Source: Scylla paramamosain
Lineage: Eukaryota; Arthropoda; Malacostraca; Decapoda; Portunidae
Length of the DNA: 64,000 nt
Assembly: GCF_035594125.1 (NCBI RefSeq)
Contig: NC_087192.1
Span: forward strand, 5,139,501-5,203,500
Reading direction: 5' to 3'
Under the pieces are notes generated by a model. It worked only from the letters and a program-made list of their open reading frames with translations. It was not told the origin of the DNA and made no database searches. Both the position numbers and the translations under genes were made by a program. Of the stretch, positions 32,601 through 42,123 are shown in pieces (position 1 is the first letter of the stretch; each line of letters begins with the position of its first letter).

Positions 32601-35600
32601 CTGGCACTAGCACCTCAGAACATTCTACTATACATCATACACATTCCTCAGCAGCAGCACAGCATTCTAAAGGCATCACGACATCAAAACAGACACATTA
32701 AAATACTCGTCACTTTCCACACACACACACACACACACTTTGCCTTCAAATTCACAAAAAAAATAAAAAATAACTCCAGTAATCATCAAAAGCACAAACA
32801 AATGCCAACAAAAACATTTAATAACCTCCTCGCAACAATACATTTCCCAGCATGCATAACGAAGCCAGAAACAATGACCTGGCCACCCACCGCTTATCGC
32901 CGGCAGTAACTCATGTCGAATGGTAATGATGCGTAATAATTTGACAGTCATCCCTTTCATGCACACCGCGCCTCACTTTATTACCCCAAATACTAATCGT
33001 GTACCTGGAACTGAAGTAAATTAAGTCGTTAATGGATGTATTTTTCTCTCTCTTCTCTTTCTTTTGTTCCATGTTTAGGAGTTTAAGTATAAAGTATGGA
33101 AGTTAATAAGTGGTATGAGAGGATAAGATTACACCAAAGCCACGCCACCACGCTATTGAAGCAACTACTACGTAAAAACACAAGGAGATTGCAAAGGCCA
33201 GTTTACGTACACAAGACAGCTCCTGAATTCTTAAAACTAATCATCTGCCATCATCATACATACATTTATCCAACCTCGCCTTGAAACTATCTAATGTTTC
33301 TGTACTTAAAACGTTCTTGGCAAGTTTGCTCCACTCATCTACAATCTGTGAACTTTTTATTTTTTTTCATTTTAGCTAAAGTCATACAAAAGTCATACCA
33401 ATGCAAGTGAAAGGGATACTAAATAATGAAGGTGACAGAAATGATGTTCTTGTTGCAGTTTTGTCGAAAGTAGCACGTAGTTATGTTCTTGCTGCAGTCG
33501 AAAGTAACACGTAGTTATAAATGTTTTAGGTTTTAAAAATTTAACTATTTGTAGCATTTTTCAACACAAACACAGGAAGGATTCCAACACTATACCAACA
33601 TCACGACAACAAAAGTGACAACAACACATTAATACCAACAACACAAACATAGCCACACTGAGCACGCCAGTCACCGTAATAAACATACAAGTAGGCAACA
33701 TGTTTATCACTAGACTGGTATAAAACAAAAACAACTACGAGACGCAACGCATCACCGCCTCGCAACACACTATACGACACACACACACACACACGAGTAC
33801 ACTTCGCAGAAAATTGCGCCCTAGTTCTTATAATAGTCATGGGGTGTGTCGCAGGCCTGGTATACAGGGACACAAATTACTTATGCAAAACAATGTGTGT
33901 GAATCATGGGGCACATTCCACCGGGTTACGTTGCTGCCTCTCACTAACTCCTGCAGTACCAAGACTAGTGCTGTGTGTTTCTGCTTTTCATGTAACTCCT
34001 TCAATGCCGTGACCACTTAGAGATATATTCTGACTAATAGAGATGTTTGATTAAGTTTAGCAGTATTTATTTTATATTGACTTATTTTATTCTGTTCTTT
34101 ATTACATTGTGTAACACCATTTTTGTCCTCGGTTAACAGCTATTATTTTCTCTTTGCTTATGCCTAGAAAATATGGAAAATCACTTTATTTCTAATTTTG
34201 CTTTTGTGGCCAGGATAATATTTATTAAATTATATCTATTCCCAGTGGGAGAAAGTGGCAAATTTGAACTCTCATTTGCACAAAGTAGAAACAAAACGAC
34301 ATATGATTTCTAATTTTGCTTTTGTGGCCAGGATAATATTTACTAAATTATATCTATTCCCAGTGGGAGAAAGTGGCAAATTTGAACTCTCATTTGCACA
34401 AAGTAGAAACAAAACGACATATGATACAAAAGTAGCATTTATTTATTCCAGGATTACACAAGTGAGACAATAAAACATTAGAAATAAATAGTATTCCGTG
34501 ATTTACGCCTATACCGTAAATTACTTTCACGAATCAGCCCCCAAATATAGTCTTCCATCATGTTTTCATTATACGACCCTTGGTGGCGGCGTTCGGTCCA
34601 ATATATCCCAGTGGAAGCGCTCGCCTTGCTCCTCGGAGTACTCCCCCATGTTCTTAAATTTATCAAGATGAGCGTCAAGGATATGGATTTTGAGGGACAT
34701 CCTGCAACTCATCTTGACGTAGTTTCTCACCAAGGTCTCAACAAGCTCCACATAGTTTTCGGCTTTGTGATTCTCTAAGAAGCCAAAAACCACTGCAACA
34801 AAGCTGTTCCACGCTGTTTTCTCCATCCCAGTGAGCTTCTTGGGAAGTCCTTGCACTCCATGATGTTCTTTATTTGTGGACCGACGTAGACACCGGCATC
34901 CACTTTTGCCGCAGATAACTTAGGGAAGAAATCTTGAAGATACTTGAAAGCTGCAGACTCCTTATCTAGAGCTCTGACGAATTGTTTTATAAGGCACAAT
35001 TTTAAGTGTAGTGGAGGAAATGGTACCTTTCTGGGGCTCAACAATGGCTCCCATTTGATGTTATTCTTCCCGAACCTAAACTCGGTCCGCTGTGGCCAGT
35101 CCCTCTTGTGATAGTGTTCCACGGTGTCCTTGTTGTCCTAAAGGCAAAGGTAACCAGAAAACTTGGTAAAGCCGACTTAGAGACCCATCAAGAAGGCCAT
35201 CACATCATTTTTAAGTCTCCGATAACCTCCCAACCGTACTCTTAATATTTCAAGGCATCTAGCAAGATCTTGACACTGTTGTTTTCTTCTTTTGAGCTGG
35301 ACAGAGTGAACGAGGGGAAAAGATGGATACATGTTCCCATTATGAAGCAGCACCGCTTTGAGACTCCTGCACGAGCTGTCGATGAAGAGGCGCCACTCGA
35401 TGAGGTTACATGCGATTCCAATTGCCTCAAACAGACCGGTCACATTGTGGTTAAAAAACAAACAAACAAAGGTCTGGATATATGATAGCAGGTTAGTTTC
35501 AAAACATCGCTGTCCAGATCAGAAAAAAAAAAGTTTAAAGGGAATACTTGGCGTTTAAATTATCTGTAACTATTTTGTGCACTGCTATTAAGTTTTTATT

Positions 35601-37526
35601 TAGTTTAGGATTTTTTTTTTTTTTTGTGGGGATGAAATTATCTCTTTCCTCTGCGTAACTTTCCTCAGGGTAATTATCCACTATAACCATTTCTTTATTG
35701 ACTCCATTTTAGGCAACAATAGGAGACTTTATCGGGTTTGGTAAGAGTATGCTGTATTGAATTCGTAAAAATCATTACTTGAAAGCGTCTCCCCATTTCC
35801 CATCTTCTATAACAGTCCATCACTGCACACACTTATCTATGTTCCCACTCGTTAAAAGCGTCATTCCCAAGTGATTTCCTTCTTTTCCTTCCTTCTACGA
35901 GCATATCAGTCACATCCTTCCTTACACACACTCTCCCATGTACAATTATAAACTCATTTTCTTGGTGTCTTTCCCATTCCCACCTTACCAGTCAAACCCT
36001 TCTCTACACACACTTTTCTATATACAAGTCTATATTCGTATAATGTGTATCCCCGCGGACAAGTTGTAATCTCAAGTTAATGAGGAAAATTCCCTTGCTT
36101 CCCTAGAGGCTCAGATAATTAAATCCATGTACCAAGGAACCGCCACAAGCCAAGGAGACCCTTCGATTTTTATTTACAACATAATATTTCCTAAGTTTTT
36201 CCGAGGTGGTTTCAGTAGGAGCAGCACGTATCAGGGAGGAGGAGGAGGAGGAGGAGGAGGGGAATCCAGGATAGTATTAATACCCCCTCATCGTTATATT
36301 TAAAGATAGGAGCATATTTAATTTCTCTCGACCATTACGAAAGAGGAAAATGCTGAAAAATTAAGTGAGGTCGTATTTTCAAGCGCGCCGAGTGACTGTA
36401 ATCTGTTTTAATTGCCTTTACGCTTTACGTTTTTAACATTACTGCCTTTATGCTATGGCTGAGAGGCGTAATATATATGTAATGTACACAGGTTGGTCGT
36501 ATTTTCGTAAGAGGGCCATATTATACAGGATTAACGTGCATTTTCTGGAAGTATTGCTGGAGGTAAAGGAACGCTACTCATTTTCAGAAGAGGGAGTCAT
36601 ATTGTATCGGGTACAACACGAGGTTTTTTGGAAATACTGATGGAGGCACTCGTACTGTAGGAAGAGTCGTATTATACAGGATGTAACACGACTTTTTTTA
36701 GGGGTAAATCTTATTTAGGGTGAAAAAAAAGTGTCAATTGAAACTGAAAACGTTCTTCCGATGATTGCCAGGCAAGGTTATGGAGGCATGAGTTTGTAGA
36801 GTCACGGGTGCATCTCAGCTAGATTAGGAAGCATTTAGTCATATTTTCAAGGTATGGAGCACTGCCTCCTCTCAGTATAATACGTGGACATTAATCCAGT
36901 CTCCGAAAGAATATTACGATCTTTGTCTTTACATTTTCCGTCTTTTACATTTGGCTTTATTTTACGAAGTGGACAAACTCAGCCAACAGATCGGGACTTT
37001 GTGCATTATATGACACTACCTTACTACTCCTGTGGGGTGATGGGGACTGCTCAAGTGTTCAATGAAGGATACATAAAAACATTCCTTAACTCCGCTTGCT
37101 CTCACTCCTTTAACGCCCCGCTGTCCACAGGTCGAGTGTATAATCTAAATCTGGTCAATTACAACACACGTTCACTCTCTCCCACCCACCCACACACACA
37201 CACACACACAGTTGCTCACTGGCACACACGCACGGCTATTCACACGCATGTTTCCTGGACCCTCGCAGTTTTCCGGCTCTTGTCTTTACTCACACTCACA
37301 TATCCTGTTCTTTTTTACACGTACACATGCTGATACACACATACACACGCGCACGCACAAGCAAACACACTTACTCATGCACACAAGCACGCACACACTT
37401 TCAGCAGCAACACCCACCACACACGGCCATTCCACGCACATACATAGACCCTCACATACAAGAACACATCACACTCACCTGCAGGAGGAGGAACAGCAAC
37501 GGCAGCATGAAAGGGCGAAAAACCAT
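15490..37526 (-). CDS. Secreted Spaetzle-like cystine-knot protein with giant mucin tail (7 exons)
   Basis: Seven exons, 37526-37479, 32275-32089, 28712-28589, 26619-26552, 21528-21395, 20040-19306 and 19125-15490, join in phase to 4932 nt (1643 residues plus stop). Order: signal peptide 1-16 (hydrophobic M-L-P-L-L-F-L-L-L); four-Cys clip-like module 17-52; poly-Thr tract to 77; Cys83 and basic sites R-R 102-103 and E-K-R 118-120; cystine knot 124-218; acidic linker; helical domain about 310-455; Thr/Ala mucin region about 460-1600. In the knot, C-C-C 124-126, P135, Q158-P-V-L-V-.-.-C165, C170, C185 and V-P-S-Q-C-R-C 212-218 follow the Cys spacing of Spaetzle, the Toll ligand. Cleavage at E-K-R would resemble Spaetzle maturation. 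The protein is predicted to be extracellular. No transmembrane or GPI signal is visible at the C terminus. Known Spaetzle proteins lack such a tail. Alternatives are Trunk/PTTH or coagulogen-like knots. The exon 1 to exon 2 join is the least certain. Confidence 0.62.
15700..18960. repeat. 33-bp coding minisatellite
   Basis: Units of 33 bp (11 codons) in tandem across about 3.2 kb of exon 7. Blocks near 18355-18530 and 18652-18827 are near identical and exactly 297 bp (nine units) apart, showing higher-order duplication. Because 33 is divisible by three, long antisense frames (Val/Ser/Ala) and a second sense-strand frame (Arg/Pro/Leu) are also open; these are shadows. Confidence 0.95.
19306..20040 (-). 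CDS. Mucin/cystine-knot gene exon 6, end of knot, linker and helical domain
   Basis: 245 codons, phase 0 on both ends; acceptor TTTCCAG, donor GTGAAT. It begins E-M-T-L-Q-D-M-Y-V-E-D and closes the knot with V-L-V-P-S-Q-C-R-C-E. A Pro/Ser and then Glu-rich linker with coiled-coil propensity (near E-E-M-Q-R-L-A-L-E-E-R) follows. An unrecognised hydrophobic-helical domain with two Cys and two sequons (N-A-S, N-V-T) completes the exon, and a third N-A-S lies at its end. Confidence 0.8.
20225..21290 (+). mobile_element. Degraded LINE reverse-transcriptase fragment (family D)
   Basis: Inside the intron between exons 5 and 6 of the mucin gene, in the opposite orientation. The frame near 20639-20825 reads L-L-E-G-L-V-E-A-C-E-R-K-A-L-E-I-N-T, then N-I-G-S-R-N-V-K-R-T-E-D-F-T. 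This is the segment after the catalytic Asp-Asp box in RTE-like LINEs (glycine and 'LeIn..KT' region). Stops and frameshifts follow to about 21290. It is a dead copy. Confidence 0.6.
21395..21528 (-). CDS. Mucin/cystine-knot gene exon 5, knot core
   Basis: Acceptor TGTTGCAG, donor GTGGGT. It codes for E-S-V-V-V-A-Q-E-T-Q-K-G-Y-V-Q-P then V-L-V-R-T-C-H-S-A-T-C-T-F and S-F-E-C-T-Q. The Q-P-V-L-V-R-T-C block parallels the 'Q.v.vE.C' strand of Spaetzle. Another frame of the same DNA is also open but Arg-rich and lacks the Cys pattern. Confidence 0.78.
22368..22440. repeat. (GT)n microsatellite
   Basis: 73 bp of GT in intron 4 of the mucin gene. Confidence 0.96.
22953..23032. repeat. (AAT)n microsatellite
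   Basis: About 80 bp of AAT in intron 4 of the mucin gene. Confidence 0.95.
24320..24665 (-). mobile_element. LINE family A copy, diverged subfamily
   Basis: On the - strand the frame reads L-F-C-P-L-H-L-T-N-T-R-V-N-Q-Y then P-L-T-G-K-F-W-N-S, homologous to A-R-I-N-Q-Y...F-S-G-K-L of the copy at 13377. It is broken by stops. Confidence 0.65.
24666..25769. other. Intron 4 DNA, no feature recognised
   Basis: Part of intron 4 of the mucin gene. Short open frames at 25281-25583 on both strands overlap and resemble nothing I know. Confidence 0.4.
25770..25840. repeat. (AG)n microsatellite
   Basis: About 70 bp of AG followed by a purine-rich stretch of GAAA-type sequence to 25900. Confidence 0.96.
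26140..26494. repeat. Long purine-only tract with (GGA)n core
   Basis: The + strand is almost exclusively A and G across about 350 bp, ending in a GGA array at 26457-26494 that stops 58 bases from mucin-gene exon 4. It is a polypurine/polypyrimidine tract on the intron side of the exon 4 donor. Confidence 0.85.
26552..26619 (-). CDS. Mucin/cystine-knot gene exon 4, first strand of the knot
   Basis: A 68-nt exon, acceptor TGTCTGTCAG, donor GTCAGT. It codes for S-D-G-C-C-C-G-E-D-V-R-L-E-L-P-A-T-L-V-T-S-Q. Its split codons match exon 3 (AG+G, Arg) and exon 5 (G+GA, Gly). Confidence 0.75.
27446..27505. repeat. (GT)n microsatellite
   Basis: 60 bp of GT in intron 3 of the mucin gene. Confidence 0.96.
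27689..27935 (-). mobile_element. LINE family A 3' end with (GAAA)n
   Basis: It contains the T-run, ACTGACCAAGGGCAACAAAA, a GAAA array at 27743-27770, ACTGAGGTGCCAGTCCC and CCTCCCTCTTGAAGGAATTC, and ends at GCAGGGAGTTCCC. It is one of the best-preserved 3' ends in the window, read on the - strand. Confidence 0.85.
28589..28712 (-). CDS. Mucin/cystine-knot gene exon 3, pro-region
   Basis: The acceptor GCCCAACAG completes a Ser codon split with exon 2, and the donor is GTAGGA. It codes for E-E-D-C-T-Q-Y-L-P-K-E-S-Y-W-G to F-N-S-N-V-T-S-E-K. One N-glycosylation sequon (N-V-T) precedes the dibasic E-K-R that ends the pro-region. Confidence 0.75.
28933..28999. repeat. (ATT)n microsatellite
   Basis: About 67 bp of ATT in intron 2 of the mucin gene. 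Confidence 0.96.
29518..29600. repeat. Compound (AC)n(TC)n microsatellite
   Basis: A short AC run passes into about 64 bp of TC, in intron 2 of the mucin gene. Confidence 0.96.
30868..31160. repeat. Degenerate tandem array, about five units of 55-75 bp
   Basis: Units share the core AAAATTYTRTACAAATGTAA followed by TCGTC or TC.TC and T-rich filler. Cores begin near 30875, 30950, 31010, 31070 and 31120. It lies in intron 2 of the mucin gene. Confidence 0.7.
32089..32275 (-). CDS. Mucin/cystine-knot gene exon 2, four-Cys module and poly-Thr
   Basis: Acceptor CTCTTCAG, donor GTGAGT. It codes for R-S-D-V-C-M-G-R-S-A then E-G-C-S-V-L-P and A-M-V-C-C-K-P-L, a C-x10-C-x12-C-C pattern reminiscent of a reduced clip domain. 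It ends in about fifteen threonines encoded by an (ACC)n tract running into the splice donor. Confidence 0.7.
33110..33375 (-). mobile_element. LINE family C 3' end
   Basis: The - strand reads V-D-E-W-S-K-L-A-K-N-V-L-S, then L-D-S-F-K-A-R-L-D-K, the common C-terminal end of CR1/L2-like ORF2 proteins in arthropods, followed by a short 3' region. It lies in intron 1 of the mucin gene. Confidence 0.6.
34189..34425. repeat. Two tandem copies of a 118-bp unit
   Basis: Copy 1 is 34189-34306 and copy 2 is 34307-34424, near identical (TTTATTAAAT against TTTACTAAAT is the only difference I see). It lies 3' of the broken ORF at 34485-35470 and may be part of the same element. Confidence 0.92.
34485..35470 (-). 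pseudogene. Broken copy of a repetitive uncharacterised arthropod protein
   Basis: Consecutive - strand frames carry one protein in order: F-N-H-N-V-T-G-L-F-E-A-I-G-I, D-W-P-Q-R-T-E-F-R-F-G, D-K-E-S-A-A-F-K-Y-L-Q-D-F-F-P-K-L, A-W-N-S-F-V-A-V-V-F-G-F, I-L-D-A-H-L-D-K-F-K and M-M-E-D-Y-I-W-G-L-I-R-E-S. At least three frame changes separate them. From general knowledge, this protein recurs in high copy, usually broken, in many insect and crustacean genomes and is suspected to derive from a mobile element. I know of no assigned function. It sits in intron 1 of the mucin gene, in the same orientation. There is no start codon or promoter that I can identify. Confidence 0.7.
36489..36705. repeat. 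Degenerate tandem repeat, about 2.5 units of 80-90 bp
   Basis: Each unit has R-GAGGG/RGAG..GTCATATT, TACAGGRT, AACACG..TTTTTTGGAAATACTG.TGGAGG and ACTCGTACT, with many substitutions. Confidence 0.6.
37193..37210. repeat. Short (CA)n in a C/A-rich tract
   Basis: A short CA array inside a C/A-rich stretch from 37170 to 37470 that borders the signal-peptide exon on its intron side. Confidence 0.85.
37479..37526 (-). CDS. Mucin/cystine-knot gene exon 1, signal peptide
   Basis: The ATG in a good context (CGCCATGG) starts 16 codons, M-V-F-R-P-F-M-L-P-L-L-F-L-L-L-Q, and the exon stops exactly at CAG followed by GTGAGT. It is an ideal secretory leader, phase 0, and exon 2 also starts in phase 0. 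The open frame extends further upstream to a second ATG at 37712, but that would bury the leader. Intron 1 would be 5.2 kb, so a missed small exon cannot be excluded. Confidence 0.55.
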
Positions 37527-38503
37527 GGCGACTCGACAGTGTAAATTTACAAGCCACAAAAAAAGATGCTCCTTGGAAACACCGAGAATATGCTCATTCA
37601 AAACAATGCAGGTCACAACACACGGACGGACGGACGTATGGACAGGGGAAGGGAAGGGAGGCCAAGCAACACTCACGCTCGTGGAAGGGACAGTGATGAC
37701 AGGTGCCCTCAATCACAGGTGACTCATACACAACTCGAAACAGTTTAAGACTCTCCTTGTTGACTCTTTGCTGTTGGAAACGTGAGCTTAATGAACGAAC
37801 GAAACATGAAATCAGACCATCAGTTCAAAGCCGAGCGGAAATCCGGTTAAGAGAGTCGAATTGTTGCTTCTGCCCATGCGTTTGTAATATGAGGAGAAAA
37901 CATGGTTGAGAAAAAAGAAAGGAAATATACCAAGTTATAAATAAGAAAGAACGAAAGAGTTATAATGAAATCACCAGTACCTTCACTCTTTCATCCCTTT
38001 CACTGGTAAACCCTTCAACTACTGCGTGTGTCTGTCTTATTCTCTCCTATGATATGAACCAAAGACCGGAATACCGAGACATATACGGAACTAATCTGAC
38101 CTCTGTTTGATAAATCTTCCTCATTCCTTCGTCTTTAATTGCGGTAATATAGCAAGCTTCTATCCCCACTCATCTCTTGTGCACTTACCGATCGATCTCC
38201 TTCAGGCGTAAAATCTAAATAAACGAACAGATGAATAATAAAATAGATGAATAAATAGAAACTACTTAGAAAATCGCAGTGTGGGTTTCAAACTAAATGA
38301 TCTGTTCGTGAAATATGACGGGGAATGGGTCTCGATAAATTAAATGAAGGACTCGATCTGTCTTTAATCCATGACGAAGTGAGCAATGCAAGAGATCATC
38401 TTAAAAGTTTTGTATCTATTACTCAACAACATCTGGGAGTCCCGTCCACGTCCCAATGGCGATGATGGTAAGTAATTAAAGAATGTTTGGTAGACTTATG
38501 TGT

Positions 38504-38504
<1 letters not shown>

Positions 38505-38568
<64 letters not shown>
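38505..38568. repeat. (AG)n microsatellite
   Basis: About 64 bp of AG upstream of the mucin gene. Confidence 0.96.
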
Positions 38569-38570
<2 letters not shown>

Positions 38571-38682
38571 CGTATTACCCAACTTTATTCACTCCTTTAC
38601 GTATTCCGTGGATGGCCATGGCTTGTTAGACTCCTCCACGTTCACCATTCCTGCACGTTTTGCTTCTCGTCCACGTAAGGTG

Positions 38683-38718
<36 letters not shown>

Positions 38719-38815
38719 ACAGTAACGATACTCAGCTAACTATTCCATGAGTCACTTCTGTTTCCATTTACCTTAATTAATTGTTAACTACCAGTTGGAA
38801 ACTCACCACAGTCAG

Positions 38816-38817
<2 letters not shown>

Positions 38818-38875
<58 letters not shown>
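38818..38875. repeat. (TC)n microsatellite
   Basis: About 58 bp of TC; a short CA array lies at 38689-38721. Confidence 0.96.
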
Positions 38876-38877
<2 letters not shown>

Positions 38878-39312
38878 ATCCAATTCCCTCGCTATCTCCT
38901 CTCTTTCCAGAATTCCATAAAAAAATGTTCTCTTCAGGTAAATTGATGGAATATATTTCAGAATACTGAAATGCTTTGCCAACACTGGAGAGCGTTAGAC
39001 CATTTCCACTGCAGGAGCACCACTGCGAATGAACACGATCTAACTTCCATTCATCCGGTAGATTTTCTTATTTTTTTTATTTTTTTTGCTTTGCTTCAAG
39101 TGTAATTCAGCTGAGGGAGGATATGTTTGTAATGCTCCTTAGGTTTTATCAGAGTCGGCAAGCAGGAAAGTAGTGTTTGTAAAGCTCCTTCTGTTTTATT
39201 ATAGTGAGCAAGCAGGAAGGTAAGGTAATTCAGTAAAGGAAAATGTTTGTAATGCTTCTCACGTTTTTATTATACTCGTAGCCAGCAAGCAGAGAAGTTG
39301 TCACGAATGCGC

Positions 39313-39363
39313 TGTGTGTGTGCGTGTGTGTGTGTGTGTGTGTATGTGTGTGTGTGTGTGTGT
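39313..39363. repeat. (GT)n microsatellite, interrupted
   Basis: About 50 bp of GT with one TA interruption. The preceding 150 bp holds two or three loosely repeated copies of a TTTGTAAWGCTCCTT..GTTTTATTATA..GAGCAAGCAGG motif. Confidence 0.9.
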
Positions 39364-39469
39364 TTAGTATTAAGTATTCATAAACTGTTAACTTTTTTTT
39401 TTTCATGACTAACAACAAGCCGTCCATATTTTTGTGTAGGTTATTGTTGTTTTTTGTTTTGTTATGACG

Positions 39470-39775
39470 CGTTATGTTATGTTATGTGTGAGTGAGTTAA
39501 GCTAGATCAGTGTAGCTATGTTAGGCAAAGCTAGAGAAAATTAGTTTTAGTTTATAGTACGTTAGATTAAATTAAGTTAAGCTAGATCAGTGTGATTAGG
39601 TTATATTAAGTAAGGTAAAGTTAATTTAGTTACGTTAGGTCATTGTGGTTATATTACATTAAGTATGCCTGGATTAAGTAACGTCTGTTTGACTAACTTC
39701 GGTAAATTTAGGCCAGGTTCACTGAGGTTAGATTAGATTAGATTACACTAGATTAATTTTAGGTTAGATTAGAGA
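39470..39775. repeat. Degenerate GTTA/TTAGG-rich stretch
   Basis: Irregular repeats of GTTAKRTTA, TTAGGTTA and TTAAGCTAGATCAGTG over about 300 bp. No regular period can be fixed by eye. Confidence 0.55.
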
Positions 39776-40085
39776 TGAGACGCAGGAACGTTACAAAATA
39801 GGGCCCCTTGTACGAGAATCAACAGTAAGGCAGAGGAGGAGGTGCAGGGCAGCGAGTGTTTGTGTTTGCTGAAGTGTTTGCGTGCTGTGTTGGCTCGTGC
39901 ACTTTTGTCGATGGTGTTTGTGTCTGATTTTTTTACTGGCACTGGTGTTTTTGTTTTCTGAACGGAGGAATACGAAGATGTGATATGAAATGAATGAAGG
40001 ATGTACAGCAAGGGAACAGACAGACAGACAGACAGACAGATAGACAGACAGGCAGGTGTAAAGATAGAAATACCAGGATCGTAAA

Positions 40086-40212
40086 AAGGAGAAGAAGAAA
40101 AGGAAGAAGAAGAAGAAAAGGAAGAAGAAGAAGAAGAAGAAGAAGAAGAAGAAGAAGAAAACCACTACTAACACCACCGCCCATCACCACCACCACCACC
40201 ACCACCACCACC
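40086..40212. repeat. Compound (GAA)n and (CAC)n trinucleotide repeats
   Basis: A GAA/GGA array at 40086-40160 is followed by a CAC array at 40176-40212. Open frames across it are low-complexity only. Confidence 0.93.
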
Positions 40213-40413
40213 GACAACAACAACAAATGCATAAGGTAATCGTACCCATGCGCCAGATTCCAGCTTTGGGTCAGCTCGAGGCAAGACGATCCCAAATTGA
40301 CCTAATCTTCTCTTCTCCTCTTCCATCCCTTCCCTGCTCTTTCCTTCCCTCCCGTCTCACTTTCTGAAGAGGCTCGGAGTGGGTGGCAATCACGCAGAAG
40401 GTCACTGAATATT

Positions 40414-40415
<2 letters not shown>

Positions 40416-40453
<38 letters not shown>

Positions 40454-40491
40454 GCTATGCCGTAACTCCTCACGCATTACGGTATTGAACT

Positions 40492-40538
<47 letters not shown>
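40416..40538. repeat. Two (AC)n microsatellites
   Basis: AC arrays at 40416-40453 and 40493-40538 separated by 40 bp of unique DNA. Confidence 0.95.
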
Positions 40539-40541
<3 letters not shown>

Positions 40542-40891
40542 GTCGCGAATCAATGTGTATGTAATTCCTTTGCTTCCTTGGGATCGCCGCCACACTAAGC
40601 CGAGAGTTATGACTAGCACTCCATTCACCCGGCCAGCCTAGCGTGCCAACCGATGCACTGCGCTGCGGGACAGACAAAAGCGCGAGCACAGCCGACTATT
40701 GGAAACTGGCGGCGGCGACTGAGCGGCTGAATTTAGTATTGACACGTTACTGTAGATTATTCACACTCATCTCACGGTTCTCTTTCCTTCTCTTTGTTGC
40801 GCACCTCCTCCTCTTCCTTCTCTTCATCCTCGCCTTCGTCTCATTTCTCCTCGTCTTCCTCCTAGTCTTCCTCCCGCATAAGTAAGGAGGT

Positions 40892-40895
<4 letters not shown>

Positions 40896-40935
<40 letters not shown>

Positions 40936-41014
40936 GAATACGTAACTAACCATGTGTTTCCATAATTCTTAGTCGTGACATCCATCTCCTCCTCCTCCTC
41001 CTCCTCCTCCTCCT
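40896..41014. repeat. (AC)n and (CTC)n microsatellites
   Basis: AC at 40896-40932 and CTC at 40984-41014. Short AAG, AAT and CCA arrays continue to 41360. Confidence 0.93.
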
Positions 41015-41898
41015 GCAGGGCGCCATCCATCACCACCGTTCCTCGTCGCCTCCCTGGGCTTGTCTCACGGCTTAAGCTCGATACGTGGCGATGGTCGAGA
41101 TGGATTGTACGTTTGCAAACTCCACGCAACTCTCAATACAAGGAGGATAAGAAGGAAGGAGAAGAAAAACCACTACCACCGCCACCACCACCGTCTAAGA
41201 AGGGAAGATGAAGAATAAGAATAAGAATAATAATAATAAGAAGAAGAAGGAGGAGGAGGAGGAGAAGGAGAAATCTACTACCACCGCCATCCTCTCTATC
41301 TAGGAAGAGAAAAAAAAGAACAAGAAGAAAAAAGTAACCACCACCACCACCACCATCGCTACTATCTACTTTTACAAACACATAAGAAAAAGAAAGACAT
41401 ACAACAGCAGATGTGTTTGCGAAACTGAGAAATCTAAGAGATGTTCGCAAAGGAACACAAAGGAAGAACAAACAGCGGTAAATCTACTAAATTTGCCTTT
41501 ACGATGTTGCCTGTGATCAGGTGCAGTTTATCTAATCAAAAGGGGAAAAAAAGGAAGAAGGAAAAGATAAAGGCTCCTCCTCATCAACCATCACTATCAT
41601 CATCACCTTCATCATCATCTTCACCATCATCATCACCATCATTATCGTCACCATCAGCATATATAATATTTCTGTTCTCATTACTATTAAGGTATTCTTT
41701 GTACTTTTTTCTCTTCTTAATTCTTATATCCTCAAACTCATGCTTTATAATCATCCCCACTGATAGTTTTTTCCTTATCTTTCTTCGTTACTTTTTTTTA
41801 TTTATTTAATCTCATCCTCTCCAAATTGGCATCCCTGCTCCTATTTGATTTGTTTGTTTTAGTGAGTGTTTGTATAATATTTTGGAAGTAAACATCAC

Positions 41899-41980
41899 GT
41901 GTGTGTGTGTGTGTGTGTGTGTTGGAAGCTAGATGGAAAAGGAAGAGGGAAAAGAAAATTAAAATAAACGCAATCAAACC

Positions 41981-42036
<56 letters not shown>
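41899..42036. repeat. (GT)n and (GA)n microsatellites
   Basis: GT at 41899-41921 and GA at 41983-42036. Confidence 0.95.
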
Positions 42037-42123
42037 AGAGTCCTGTTATCAGCCTTCCTCCTCCTTCTCTCGTTTGACATGACTTGTTTCGATCTGGATT
42101 CAACTTTCTTGTTTAGCTTGATT

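Noticed and set aside
40643..40885. 80-codon + strand frame with a hydrophobic stretch as the channel's signal-peptide exon
   Set aside because: Hydrophobicity comes from CTC/TTC low-complexity DNA, there is no donor in a fitting place, and it is 10 kb from the first channel exon.
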